Below are positions 27,382 to 36,630 of a DNA stretch of 64,000 nt, piece by piece. The position numbers and the translations under genes were made by a program. This DNA comes from Verrucomicrobiales bacterium (lineage in GTDB: Bacteria > Verrucomicrobiota > Verrucomicrobiia > Verrucomicrobiales > DEV007). The stretch's first letter is position 1; each line of letters starts with the position of its first letter. Below the pieces are notes generated by a model that was not told the origin of the DNA, made no database searches, and saw only the letters and a list, made by a program, of their open reading frames with translations. The DNA lies in NCBI GenBank assembly GCA_021648365.1, contig JAKISY010000011.1, positions 3,213 through 67,212 of the forward strand, read 5' to 3'.

Positions 27382-28758
27382 TTACATGTGCAAGTGATAA
27401 GCTGGTGAACCGTGTTCGGCTATGTCCAGTCCTTCGTGCTCTTCTTCTGCACTGACTCGGACTCCCATGATCATCTTGAGGATGAAGAAGGTTCCGCCCG
27501 CTGCGATGAAAGCAAAAGCGCTGATGGCTGCTGTTCCCATTACTTGAGTGAGAACAGAGTGATCTGCAGAGAAAATCCCCACTGCAATCGTTCCCCACAC
27601 ACCGCCGATGCCGTGAACGGAAATCGCACCCACTGGATCGTCGATCTTGAGTTTGTCGATGATGAGGATAGCAGCAAAAACCAATACCCCAGAGATAGCT
27701 CCAATCATGATTGAACTCGCTTCAGAAACTACATCTGCACCAGCTGTGATTCCAACGAGACCAGCGAGGATGCCGTTGAGTGCCATCGAGAGGTCAGGTT
27801 TTTTCAAGATGACCATCGAAGCGAAAATCGCTGCGATAGCTCCACCGCAAGCACCTAGAGAGGTGGTGACAAATACATAGGAAACTAATGCTGGATCGGC
27901 GCTGAGAACTGAGCCACCATTAAATCCAAACCAACCGAGCCACAGTAAAAACACGCCAATGGTTGCTAAGGGCATGCTGTGTCCGATGATCGGCTTAATG
28001 CCGGCTTTGGTGTATTTACCCTTACGAGGTCCGAGGATCAAAACGCAGGCTAATGCGGCAAAACCACCAAAGGCATGCACCACGGATGAACCCGCGAAAT
28101 CATAAAATTTAGCTTCTTGCAGCCAACCGCCACCCCATTTCCAGTAACCTGAGATAGGGTAGAAAAAGCCCACTAAAATGATAGAGAAAACCATGAAGGT
28201 GGAAAGCTTGACGCGTTCAGCCACTGCACCAGATACGATGGTGGCGGCGGTAGCGGCAAACATCGCTTGGAAAATAAAATCACCCCATAAGGTATATCCT
28301 TCATTATAAGCAGATGTTGTTTGCTTGACATTGTCAAGACTCCCACCAAACCAGCCACCCACCGCAAACCAGCCATTTCCGTCGGTTGGATACATTGAAT
28401 TAAACCCCCAGAACGCGTAGAGCAAAAGACCGCTAGTGATGATCCAGACGTTTTTGAACAAGATGTTGACCGTATTCTTGGACTGTGTGAGACCACTTTC
28501 AAGCGTGGCGAAACCCAAGTGCATGATGAATACCAAGGCGGCAGCGATGCAAATCCACAGGTTGTTGATAGTAAACATTTCGGGTGAGATGCTTGCAACC
28601 TCTTCAGCAACAGCCTCGCTGGCTTTAGCTGCTGCGGGTGCAGTCGCTTCAGCGACTTTAGCTGGTTCGGTCGCATCTTGAGCGATTGTATTTCCGACCG
28701 ACATCATTAAGAGGGCCGCCATGGTGACCCAGAGCCACGTTCGTGCAGTGATAATCAT
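27382..28758 (-). CDS. amtB: Ammonium transporter (Amt/MEP/Rh)
   Basis: Inner-membrane channel for NH4+/NH3. Protein of 458 residues from the ATG at 28758; an upstream TTG start is unlikely. N-terminal cleavable signal (TMAALLMMSVGNTIAQ), an Ala/Glu-rich linker, then 11 helices with the family motifs GFATLESGLTQSKNTVNILFKN and SGSVVHAFGGFAAL-type region (DFAGSSVVHAFGGFAA), the His pair expected for conduction, and a cytosolic C-terminal tail (VSAEEEHEGLDIAEHGSPAYH) that usually meets a PII protein. No glnK/glnB is adjacent. Confidence 0.93.
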   Translation of the reverse strand: MIITARTWLWVTMAALLMMSVGNTIAQDATEPAKVAEATAPAAAKASEAVAEEVASISPEMFTINNLWICIAAALVFIMHLGFATLESGLTQSKNTVNILFKNVWIITSGLLLYAFWGFNSMYPTDGNGWFAVGGWFGGSLDNVKQTTSAYNEGYTLWGDFIFQAMFAATAATIVSGAVAERVKLSTFMVFSIILVGFFYPISGYWKWGGGWLQEAKFYDFAGSSVVHAFGGFAALACVLILGPRKGKYTKAGIKPIIGHSMPLATIGVFLLWLGWFGFNGGSVLSADPALVSYVFVTTSLGACGGAIAAIFASMVILKKPDLSMALNGILAGLVGITAGADVVSEASSIMIGAISGVLVFAAILIIDKLKIDDPVGAISVHGIGGVWGTIAVGIFSADHSVLTQVMGTAAISAFAFIAAGGTFFILKMIMGVRVSAEEEHEGLDIAEHGSPAYHLHM

Positions 28759-28986
28759 TGTTTTCTTGGTTTGTTGTTTATGAGATAGTTGATTCAAAGC
28801 TTCACCAGCACCCGTTGCAGGCGGTAACGATGAGTTCGAATCGTTTAAGTAGCAGGGAGCGTGCCAAGATGGAGGAAATACGAATTATCGGTAGTTGGTT
28901 CTATTTTATAGGCATGAAAATCAGCTAGCTATGGGAAGTAAGGTGACGAATGCGAGAGAAGCGTTTAGATTACTGACATCATCATT
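28759..28986. promoter_or_regulatory. Divergent intergenic region amtB / methyltransferase
   Basis: 228 nt. Holds the amtB promoter on the minus strand and that of the methyltransferase gene on the plus strand. No sigma-54-like GG-N10-GC box was confidently found and no other gene is seen. Confidence 0.35.
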
Positions 28987-29670
28987 ATGAAATACTCATT
29001 CGCTCTATTGTTATTGATCAGTTTTTTGCCACTGGCTCTCAATTCTCAAGAAAAAAGCCTGAAACCAGGGATCAATGATTCGTTTAAGGATCCGAGTGTG
29101 GAAAAATTTGAGCAACGTTTCGAAAAAGAAGGGCGGGAAGTCTATGATCAACGGGAGGCGATCATCAAACAGTTGGGATTGACGCCCGGCATGAGTGTGG
29201 CGGATATTGGCAGTGGCACGGGTTTGTTCACTCGCCTGTTGGCGCCGGCAGTAGGTAAAACGGGCAAAGTCTATGCGGTCGATATCGCGAAAAATTTTGT
29301 CGAGCACAGTGTCGCGAGTGCTAAGAAAGCGGGCTGGAAAAATGTGATAGGGGTGGTTTGTAAGGCTGATGAAGCGTCTTTACCAGCAGCATCGGTGGAC
29401 GTGGTTTTCATCTGCGCTACTTATCATCATTTTGAATACCCCTTCAAAACGATGACCTCGATTCTGCGTGCGCTACGGCCTGGCGGAAAGCTGGTGGTGG
29501 TGGACTTTGAGCGTATCGAGGGAAAAAGTCGTGACTGGTTGCTCAAACACGTGCGGGCCGATAAGGCTTTGGTCACCAAAGAAATCACCGCGAGTGGTTT
29601 TGAACTGATCGAAGAGGTGCCGATGTTCAAGGAGAACTACCTGCTGAAGTTCAAAGCATCTGCAAAATAA
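28987..29670 (+). CDS. Exported class I SAM-dependent methyltransferase
   Basis: Protein of 227 residues. An N-terminal signal peptide (KYSFALLLLISFLPLALNS) precedes a class I methyltransferase with motif I VADIGSGTGLFTRLLAP, the acidic ribose loop YAVDIA, and a Tyr-His motif CATYHHFEYP. Predicted export of a SAM enzyme is unusual, but many such proteins are known in Planctomycetota and Verrucomicrobiota. The substrate is unknown. Directly upstream (5 nt) of an ICMT-rhodanese fusion gene, so probably an operon. Confidence 0.75.
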   Translation: MKYSFALLLLISFLPLALNSQEKSLKPGINDSFKDPSVEKFEQRFEKEGREVYDQREAIIKQLGLTPGMSVADIGSGTGLFTRLLAPAVGKTGKVYAVDIAKNFVEHSVASAKKAGWKNVIGVVCKADEASLPAASVDVVFICATYHHFEYPFKTMTSILRALRPGGKLVVVDFERIEGKSRDWLLKHVRADKALVTKEITASGFELIEEVPMFKENYLLKFKASAK

Positions 29671-29675
29671 ATTTC

Positions 29676-30539
29676 ATGATGGGTGCATCACTGGTGTTTG
29701 CGCAACTCGCTTTGATTGCCATTTTGCTGTGGTACTCGGCTCCAGTCGCGCACTCAACTGTGGCCATCGGCGGGCTTGCGATCTCCGCGTTTTGGCTGAT
29801 CTGGGCGGTGTGGTCGATGCCGCGCAAAACTCTCAAGGTGCACCCGTCCCCGGCCGAAGCGGGTAGCCTGTGTCAGCAGCGAGCTTATCGATGGGTGCGT
29901 CATCCGATGTATGGCGCAGTTTTATTGGGCGCCCTGATGGTGGCTTTTGCGGATGGCACTTGGCTGACCGCCTTGGTTTGGGTGACTTTGCTTGCTGTGT
30001 TATGGGTGAAGAGCAGCTTGGAAGAGAGTTACTTGAGTCATCGCTATGCCGAATACGTAAATTACCGTGCACGCACACCGCGTTGGGTGCCTTTAGGCCC
30101 GGTGATTACAGGCTCAGTGATGCTGCGTTGGCTTGGTCGTTTGGTGCAAGTGATCGCTCTGACTGCAGTGATGTTTTTGCTTTGGCAAGCCTTTGAGAAT
30201 CATTGGGATCGTAGGCTTTTTAGCGTGGAAAACAGATACAATATTGGAGCTGAGCAGGTGATGGAGTTGTTGGAGGATAAACCTGACTTGTTGGTATTGG
30301 ATGTGCGAATGGCTTGGGAATTTGAGGCGCAGCATTTACCGCAAGCGATGAACATCCCTATTCAAGATCCACAGTTTGAAGACAAACTGGAACAAGCTTT
30401 AGAGGGGAAGTCTGCAGTTTTGATCTACTGCGCTGGTGGCTACCGCAGTCGGCAGGCAGTGGAGATCAGCAATCAGCTAGAGCTTCCTCAAACGGTTTAT
30501 CACTTCCATCGCGGTATGCTGCAGTGGTGGCTGCGATGA
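29676..30539 (+). CDS. Membrane methyltransferase (ICMT-like) fused to rhodanese domain
   Basis: Protein of 287 residues in two parts. The N-terminal half (1-145) has four to five membrane helices and the isoprenylcysteine-methyltransferase/PEMT signature (YRWVRHPMYGAVL, then LEESYLSHRYAEYVNYRARTPRWVP). After a further helix (VIALTAVMFLLWQAF) comes a rhodanese domain (about 185-287) with YCAGGYRSRQA, where the Cys is the persulfide nucleophile. Such fusion is uncommon. It could methylate a membrane thiol and handle sulfur at the same place (inferred). Two adjacent ATGs at 29676 and 29679 both fit. Confidence 0.8.
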   Translation: MMGASLVFAQLALIAILLWYSAPVAHSTVAIGGLAISAFWLIWAVWSMPRKTLKVHPSPAEAGSLCQQRAYRWVRHPMYGAVLLGALMVAFADGTWLTALVWVTLLAVLWVKSSLEESYLSHRYAEYVNYRARTPRWVPLGPVITGSVMLRWLGRLVQVIALTAVMFLLWQAFENHWDRRLFSVENRYNIGAEQVMELLEDKPDLLVLDVRMAWEFEAQHLPQAMNIPIQDPQFEDKLEQALEGKSAVLIYCAGGYRSRQAVEISNQLELPQTVYHFHRGMLQWWLR

Positions 30540-30544
30540 CTAGT

Positions 30545-30618
30545 CGTAGCGTGGGTGTCCTCACCCGCTGATCGTGATCTAGCAGCAAAAAGGTGCGGGT
30601 GAGGAAACCCACTCTACG
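30545..30618. repeat. Long inverted-repeat element between genes
   Basis: Two arms of 24 nt (30545-30568 and 30595-30618) that pair with only two mismatches around a 26-nt loop. Core sequence GTGGGTKTCCTCACCCGC. The element could be a terminator of the rhodanese gene, but the arm length and lack of a T-run suggest a dispersed palindromic repeat. It also extends into the open frame upstream of the TolB-like gene and so argues against early starts for that gene. Confidence 0.75.
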
Positions 30619-30715
30619 GTGCAAAGCAGGCAATTTTTCACCATCATGTCTGAATAGTTACCCTGAGATGACGTGTAGGGCTGGCTCTTGTATTATTGTC
30701 AGATCGCGTGTATTT

Positions 30716-31870
30716 GTGAGGGTGCAAAAATCAGTCAAAACAGGATTATCGTGCTTAGTGCTTGCTTGCTATATAGGGCTCTCTTCGCAAAATTTATCTG
30801 CTAGAGAAATACCGATAGCGTTGATTCCGATTCAAGGGGCTCAGGCAGCTCAAGCGAATCCCATGTTAGCTCACGAGATCAAGAGCAGTGGATTTTTCTA
30901 TCTCGCCAAACCTCAACCCGGTGCTTATGTGGTGAAGGGCAGGTTTACCAAAGACGGTCTGGAGGGGCTTTTGCTTCATCCCGATGGGCATGAGATCTTC
31001 AAGCGGGTTTATGCTAGCAAAGGATTGCAGGCAGACGTCAGGCAATTGGCGGACGACATCACGCTAGCGGCAGCTGGCAGGCCGGGTATCAGCACCAGTC
31101 AAATCGCATTTGTGAGTAAGCGCTCGGGTAAACCCGATATTTATATTGCCGATTACGATGGTAAAAATATCCGCCAAATCACTCGTGACGGTTTGCCTAA
31201 ACGCCATCCTTATCTCAGCCCTAATGGTAGGTTTCTATGTTTCACAGGTATGGCGCGGCAAGGTGCAGGCATCTACAAAATCGACCTAGCAAGCAACCAG
31301 CGGACACTCATCGCGACGGGTCATGGCGATGCCAGTGAACGCGCTGTGGTATCTCCTGATGGCAAATCTTTGGCATTGGTTTTAGCCGCAGGCGGGAACA
31401 GCGATATTTATATCAGCAAGAACTCAGGCAAGTCTCAGCGCCGCTTGATCAGCAGTTCGATTGCGGAGCTGCAGCCATCTTGGTCAGCTGATGGACGTTC
31501 GTTAGTTTACACCGCAGTGATGGCACCTGGCGCTACGCAATTGTTTGTGGTCAATGCCAAGACGGGTAAAAAACCGACTCCGCTGGCGATCAATCTACCC
31601 AACCCGACGCAAGCAACTTGGTCACCCGATGGCCGGCGCATTGCTTTTGTCAGCGGTACTGGCAGCAACACACAAATCGCCATTCATCACTTGCGAGATC
31701 GTTCCAACCGAGTCCTCACCACTGGGCAATCCCCCGCGTGGGGAGCTGATTCGAAGCATCTGATCTATGTGGATCGCGGCAGCCTTTATCGTATCGACGT
31801 GGATAGTGGAAAAAAACAAAAACTGATCAGTGGGGGCAGCGCAGTTTACGACCCTAGTTGGACTCGTTGA
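30716..31870 (+). CDS. TolB-like beta-propeller protein
   Basis: Secreted protein with PD40/WD40-like repeats (QIAFVSKRSGKPDIYIADYDGKN; PYLSPNGRFLCF; PSWSADGRSLVYTA; ATWSPDGRRIAFVS) as in TolB. I put the start at GTG 30716 because it gives a signal peptide (VRVQKSVKTGLSCLVLACYIG, cleavage near NLSA). Alternatives are GTG 30722 and ATG 30668; the earliest in-frame ATG (30593) lies inside an inverted repeat. No tolA/Q/R or pal gene is next to it, so the Tol-Pal role is not proven. Confidence 0.7.
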   Translation: MRVQKSVKTGLSCLVLACYIGLSSQNLSAREIPIALIPIQGAQAAQANPMLAHEIKSSGFFYLAKPQPGAYVVKGRFTKDGLEGLLLHPDGHEIFKRVYASKGLQADVRQLADDITLAAAGRPGISTSQIAFVSKRSGKPDIYIADYDGKNIRQITRDGLPKRHPYLSPNGRFLCFTGMARQGAGIYKIDLASNQRTLIATGHGDASERAVVSPDGKSLALVLAAGGNSDIYISKNSGKSQRRLISSSIAELQPSWSADGRSLVYTAVMAPGATQLFVVNAKTGKKPTPLAINLPNPTQATWSPDGRRIAFVSGTGSNTQIAIHHLRDRSNRVLTTGQSPAWGADSKHLIYVDRGSLYRIDVDSGKKQKLISGGSAVYDPSWTR

Positions 31871-31964
31871 GCCGCGCAGAGTGCATCGCTTTACAAAATC
31901 ACTGTATTTTTATAATGGCGTATCAGGGCTAGTCCTTGTAGTCTCTCGATATTGACTCAAAGCT

Positions 31965-32990
31965 ATGGATATCATCGACCAGCTCAGTATTGCACTCGGA
32001 CTCGCCACCTTGGCGGGTTTGAATCTTTATCTGACCGTTTTGCTGACGGGTCTGGCTATCCGATTCCACTGGGTGGTGCTCTCGGTCGAGCATCAGGATC
32101 TGAATGTCTTGAGCCACCCGGGTGTATTAGTCGCGGCAGGTGTGTTTTTTCTGCTGGAGTTTTTCTCCGATAAAATTCCGTGGGTGGATTCTTTATGGGA
32201 TACGGTTCACACCTTGATTCGTCCAGTAGGTGGAGCCTTTCTCGCGATCCAGACACTTGGTAGCACCGAGCCTGCTTTTGATGTGATCATTGCTTTGTTA
32301 GCTGGCAGCGCGACTTTGGTCTCTCATGGGTTTAAAGCCAGCTCACGCCTAGCGATCAACGCTTCGCCAGAACCAGTTTCCAATGTGGTTGCCAGTGTGG
32401 CAGAGGATGTGGTGGTGGTGGGTGGTTTGACTTTGATGACCGTTTCACCAAAATTGGCGGGTGCTTTGGCGCTGGTTTTCCTAATTCTAGTCATTTTCTT
32501 TGCCCCGCGCTTGCTGCGTCGCATTCGAGCTTTTTTCTCCTTGCTCTATCTCAAATTAACGTCGCCTGCAGTTGATGCCGAAAGTTGTTTCGATGAACAT
32601 GCCAAACTTTCTGCGGATGAAGATGTGATTTTGACCAAGTCGCTGCAAGGCAAGCGTCCCGAGGTGCAGTGGGCGGCATCGTGCATCACCGGCAAGGTCA
32701 AAAAAATCCCTGGCCTGCGTCCTAACTTCAAGGTGAAGCTGGTCGCGGAATCTTCAAATCCAGGGCAAGTGTATTTTTTGATCAACCGTCGTGGAGGCAT
32801 CGTCGAACAGGCACTGAGTTTGAGTGACCTGCAAGCCGTGCACGAAGCGAGATTTTTCAGCGAAGACGTTGTTTTGTACAGTCTGTCCGATGCGCGCAAA
32901 TTGGTTCTTCGCTTTCATCGAGGCGAACGCAAGGTGGCACAAGAGCTGGTGGGTAAGCTCACTGAACTAGCGACGCCTTCTTTGCCTTGA
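31965..32990 (+). CDS. DUF4126 membrane protein
   Basis: Protein of 341 residues. The N-terminal half (1-195) is a DUF4126 domain with about six helices and conserved GLNLYLTVLLTGLAIRF and LVSHGFKASSRLAIN. The C-terminal half (about 210-341) is cytosolic and looks unrelated. The family has no proven function. Its 3' end overlaps that of the convergent cobA/hemD gene by 24 nt. Confidence 0.7.
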   Translation: MDIIDQLSIALGLATLAGLNLYLTVLLTGLAIRFHWVVLSVEHQDLNVLSHPGVLVAAGVFFLLEFFSDKIPWVDSLWDTVHTLIRPVGGAFLAIQTLGSTEPAFDVIIALLAGSATLVSHGFKASSRLAINASPEPVSNVVASVAEDVVVVGGLTLMTVSPKLAGALALVFLILVIFFAPRLLRRIRAFFSLLYLKLTSPAVDAESCFDEHAKLSADEDVILTKSLQGKRPEVQWAASCITGKVKKIPGLRPNFKVKLVAESSNPGQVYFLINRRGGIVEQALSLSDLQAVHEARFFSEDVVLYSLSDARKLVLRFHRGERKVAQELVGKLTELATPSLP

Positions 32991-34520
32991 TATTTTTTCC
33001 ACCGCTGTGATCAGCCCGTCGATGTTGTGTTCCTTGGCTTCGATATCCACTTCCAAGCCTGCTGCTTTGAGCGTGCGTGAAGTGGCGGGACCGATGCTGA
33101 CAATTTTCAAATCTTTGGGAAGCTCAAGCTTCAAATTTAGGAAACCTTCGACCGAAGAGGAACTGGTGAAGGTGATGATGTCTGCACCTTCATGTTTGAA
33201 ACGTTGCAAGGCACCAGTGATGTCATCGGTGTCGGCCACGCTGCGGTAGGCGACCGCTTCATCCAAAATCACACCTGCAGCATTGAGGCGATCTGGCAAA
33301 ACACGGCGCGCCTGCTCGGGGCGAACCCACAGCATCTTCAGGTTCTCTATGCTGGAACCCATTTTTTCAAACGCATCCGCTAGGGATTCGGCTACCGATT
33401 TTTCAGGCAACAAGTCCACAGACAAGTGGTATTCCTTGATTTTTGCTGCCGTGCCAGGGCCAATCGCGGCGATTTTGGCGCCGCCGATTTCGCGAGCGTC
33501 TTTGTAGATTTTGAAGAATATTTTGAAAAAACGCTCCACTCCGTTGGGACTTGAAAAAATCAGCCAATCGTAGCGGTGAGCATCCATCACTAATTCACCA
33601 AACTCCATTTCATCCTCTGGCTTTTCGATGCGTGTGGTCGGAATCTCTATGATATCTGCACCGATTTTACGTAGCTTGGAACTTAGGATTCCCGCTGTGC
33701 GGCGTGTGCGGGTGACGATGATGCGTTTGCCAAACAGCGGCTGATCTTCGAACCAACTGAGATCATTTCTCAAGTTCACCACTTCTCCAATCACCAAAAC
33801 AGCAGGCGCGCGAAATTTCTTTTTCTTCGCTAAAGCAGCGATTGAGTCGAGAACGGAGGTTAGCGTTTCTTGTCCGCCTGTGGTTGCCCAACGGATCAAG
33901 GCACAGGGGGTGTCGGCTGCCGCTCCGTGTTCGATCAGTTGCGAGCAGATTTTCTGCAAATTTTCGACACCCATCAACACCACTTTGGTACCATCGGCAA
34001 CTGCGATTTTTTTGTAATCGATGGCAGGTGCTTCTTTCGATGGGTCTTCGTGACCAGTGAAAATTGTAAGACAGGAATTGTAGAGCCGGTGTGTGACCGG
34101 AATGCCAGCATAGGCGGGAGCTGAAAATACAGAGCTGATGCCCGGAATGATTTCAAAACGAACACCTGCCGCTTTTAATTCCGCCGCTTCTTCTCCGCCT
34201 CGTCCAAAAACCAAAGGGTCACCACCTTTGAGGCGCGTCACCGCTTTGCCTTGTTTGGCTTTTTCGATCATCATTTGATTGATCGAACCCTGCTCTTGTT
34301 TTGGAGCCGGCGATTTTTTACCGGCATAAATCAACTCGGCATCGTCTTTGGCCCAAGTGAGTAATTCTGGGTTGGACAGGTAATCATAGATCACCACGTC
34401 AGCGGCTTCGATGCACTCGCGCCCACGCACCGTGATCAGACCTGGATCCCCTGGACCTGCTCCCACTAGGTAACAAACCCCTGTTTCGCCTGCTAGCTGT
34501 TTTCCCTTTTTAGTTGCCAT
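32967..34520 (-). CDS. cobA-hemD: Uroporphyrinogen-III C-methyltransferase / uroporphyrinogen-III synthase fusion
   Basis: Two-domain enzyme of tetrapyrrole synthesis, 517 residues. The N-terminal half (1-250) is the SAM-dependent methyltransferase (CYLVGAGPGDPGLITVRG, GGDPLVFGRGGEEA) that makes precorrin-2; the C-terminal half (about 262-517) is HemD (RIIVTRTRRTAGILSSKLRKIGA; ITFTSSSSVEGF), which closes the macrocycle. Fusions of this order are known in several phyla. It is the last gene of the hem operon; its start overlaps the end of hemC by 11 nt. Confidence 0.93.
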   Translation of the reverse strand: MATKKGKQLAGETGVCYLVGAGPGDPGLITVRGRECIEAADVVIYDYLSNPELLTWAKDDAELIYAGKKSPAPKQEQGSINQMMIEKAKQGKAVTRLKGGDPLVFGRGGEEAAELKAAGVRFEIIPGISSVFSAPAYAGIPVTHRLYNSCLTIFTGHEDPSKEAPAIDYKKIAVADGTKVVLMGVENLQKICSQLIEHGAAADTPCALIRWATTGGQETLTSVLDSIAALAKKKKFRAPAVLVIGEVVNLRNDLSWFEDQPLFGKRIIVTRTRRTAGILSSKLRKIGADIIEIPTTRIEKPEDEMEFGELVMDAHRYDWLIFSSPNGVERFFKIFFKIYKDAREIGGAKIAAIGPGTAAKIKEYHLSVDLLPEKSVAESLADAFEKMGSSIENLKMLWVRPEQARRVLPDRLNAAGVILDEAVAYRSVADTDDITGALQRFKHEGADIITFTSSSSVEGFLNLKLELPKDLKIVSIGPATSRTLKAAGLEVDIEAKEHNIDGLITAVEKISRQRRRR

Positions 34521-35520
34521 AAACTTTATCCATTAATTGATCAGCCAACTCTTCAGGGGAAGCAGAGGCAGCGACACTCACTTCGCCCTCACGAGGGGCT
34601 GCGTCTAGATTTTCTTCATCAAAAATTCGTGTTTTCATGCTCAAGACCGAATGATCAGCACTCCACCAAGTATAAAGTCCCACTGGAGTCTGGCAGCCAG
34701 CCTGCAAGCGCGCCAGAAAAGCTCTTTCAGCATTCACGCGAGCGAAAGTGGGCTGATGATTGATCATGGCAAGAGCTTCGTTGGTCACGGTGTCGGCCAC
34801 TCGCGACTCGATTCCGATGGCGCCCTGTCCTGCGGCGGGCAGGAAATCTTCAGCGTCCAGAACGGCGTAGCACACTTGCGAGTCGCCTTCGAAATCCAAA
34901 CTGCCAGTCAAGGTATCACTGGATAAAAAACCTAAGCGTTTCAAGCCGGCACGGGCAAGCATGATGGCGTCCCATTCTGTATTCGCTAGCAGTTTGCGGA
35001 TTCGAGTAGGCACGTTGCCACGGATATCGACGAGGGTGAGATCGGGGCGCATCCAACTCAGCTGTCGCGCTCGCCTAACGCTACTAGTAGCCACGGTGCC
35101 TCCTTGAGGTAAACTGGCGACGTCGTAGGGCTGATCGCTTTGACGTGAAAGCAGCACATCTTCGATCGCCTCGCGCTCCAGAGTTGCGGAGATGAAGAAT
35201 TTCTCGTGCAACTCTGTCGGCACATCCTTGAGGCTATGCACCGCAGCGTCGATCTCACCTGCCAGCAGCGCCTCTTCCAATTCCTTGGTGAAAATGCCTT
35301 TGTCAACAATGGCTTCGCCTCCAAAGGCAGAAGGGTCACTGAACTCCGAAAGCTTGAGGTCGGGACGTTTGTCGCCAACGGTTTGGATGATATTCACCTT
35401 CACGGGAATGCTTCCCAATTCCACCAAACAAGCTTCGGTTTGTTTGACTTGAGTGACAGCGAGATCGCTACCTCGACTGCCCAGCACTAACGTTTTTTTC
35501 TCGTCTATTGAATGGCTCAT
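34510..35520 (-). CDS. hemC: Porphobilinogen deaminase (hydroxymethylbilane synthase)
   Basis: Builds hydroxymethylbilane from four porphobilinogens. Protein of 336 residues from the ATG at 35520, which overlaps the hemA stop (ATGA). Earlier in-frame starts are not conserved. Present are GSRGSDLAVTQVKQ, the catalytic Asp in HSLKDVPTEL, RGNVPTRIRKL, and the dipyrromethane cofactor Cys in LQAGCQTPVG. A slightly long C-terminus is the only oddity. Confidence 0.94.
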   Translation of the reverse strand: MSHSIDEKKTLVLGSRGSDLAVTQVKQTEACLVELGSIPVKVNIIQTVGDKRPDLKLSEFSDPSAFGGEAIVDKGIFTKELEEALLAGEIDAAVHSLKDVPTELHEKFFISATLEREAIEDVLLSRQSDQPYDVASLPQGGTVATSSVRRARQLSWMRPDLTLVDIRGNVPTRIRKLLANTEWDAIMLARAGLKRLGFLSSDTLTGSLDFEGDSQVCYAVLDAEDFLPAAGQGAIGIESRVADTVTNEALAMINHQPTFARVNAERAFLARLQAGCQTPVGLYTWWSADHSVLSMKTRIFDEENLDAAPREGEVSVAASASPEELADQLMDKVYGN

Positions 35521-36620
35521 GATTCTGGTAAGGCGCTGGTTGATTTCGATGAGGCATCGCATTTCTGCTGCTGGGATGGCGACTGCGTGGGCGGCCCCGA
35601 TTGAGCGGGAGCCAAAGCGTCGATGCCTTTTTCTTCAATGAATTGATCCAGCACCTGTTCGCAATGAGCGACTTGCTTTTTGCGTTCGTGGCGTGTTTGG
35701 GCAGCGATGCCTTCCAACGCACCGATATCATAGAGGTAAACATTTTCGATGTCGCCGACCGCAGGATCGACGTCACGTGGCACGGCTATGTCGATCACGA
35801 ATAAAGGTTGGTGCCCGCGTTGAGGCATCGCAGATTGGATCATCTCGGCATGGATCACATGGTGGGTAGCCGCAGTCGAACTGACAATGATATCGACTTC
35901 ATTGAGCGAGTCGCTCCAATCATCAAAATGGATAGCCTTGCCATCCATCTCTTGCGCCAATTTCACCGCGTTATCATAAGAGCGATTGGATACGATGATG
36001 CTTTTGGCACCACGCGAATGCAGGCTTTTTGCCGTGCGGCGACTCATGTCACCAGCGCCGATCAGCATGACTCGACACTTGCTCAAATCACCAAAGATTT
36101 TCTCCGCTAAATCGACCGCCACCGAACCTACCGAACTCGCCCCGCGTGTCAGCTGGGTATTGGTGCGGATCAACTTGCCTGCAGTGAAGGACTGTTGAAA
36201 GAGTTTGTTCAATGCGCGCGAAGTGGCACCTGCATTCTGGGCATCGGCGTAGGCTTTTTTGACTTGACCAAAAATCTCCGTTTCACCTAATACCATGGAA
36301 TCTAAACCCCCTGCCACAGAAAACAGATGGCGAGCAGCGGCGTGATTATGAAGTTTATAAAAATCGACCGTTTCTCCGGTTTGCATTTGGAAATGCTGAT
36401 CCAAATAATCGCGTATAACATCAAAGCCGTTTTCGATTTTTTTGCAAGCCGCGTAGATTTCTACCCGGTTGCAAGTCGATAGCACCACCACTTCGTCAAT
36501 CTCATCCAGTGCTTGGATGTCGTGCAAGGAACTCGCCAGATTTTTGTGCGCAAAAGCCATACGCTCCCGTATTTCTACAGGAGCGGACTCATGATTGACG
36601 CCTAAACAAAGGATATTCAT
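35517..36620 (-). CDS. hemA: Glutamyl-tRNA reductase
   Basis: First enzyme of the C5 haem pathway. Protein of 367 residues. It has LGVNHESAPVEIRERMAF, the catalytic Cys in LSTCNRVEIYAA (about 50), GLDSMVLGETEIFGQVKKAY and an NADPH-binding domain around MLIGAGDMSRRTAKSL. The C-terminal tail after about 330 is Pro/Ser/Gln-rich and not conserved. Ten nt after ccsA/hemX and overlapping hemC, so it is in one operon. Confidence 0.94.
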   Translation of the reverse strand: MNILCLGVNHESAPVEIRERMAFAHKNLASSLHDIQALDEIDEVVVLSTCNRVEIYAACKKIENGFDVIRDYLDQHFQMQTGETVDFYKLHNHAAARHLFSVAGGLDSMVLGETEIFGQVKKAYADAQNAGATSRALNKLFQQSFTAGKLIRTNTQLTRGASSVGSVAVDLAEKIFGDLSKCRVMLIGAGDMSRRTAKSLHSRGAKSIIVSNRSYDNAVKLAQEMDGKAIHFDDWSDSLNEVDIIVSSTAATHHVIHAEMIQSAMPQRGHQPLFVIDIAVPRDVDPAVGDIENVYLYDIGALEGIAAQTRHERKKQVAHCEQVLDQFIEEKGIDALAPAQSGPPTQSPSQQQKCDASSKSTSALPES

Positions 36621-36630
36621 CTGGTGATAG

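Noticed and set aside
30593..30715. Earlier ATG for the TolB-like protein
   Set aside because: The first ATG lies in an inverted repeat and the extra residues are not signal-peptide-like.
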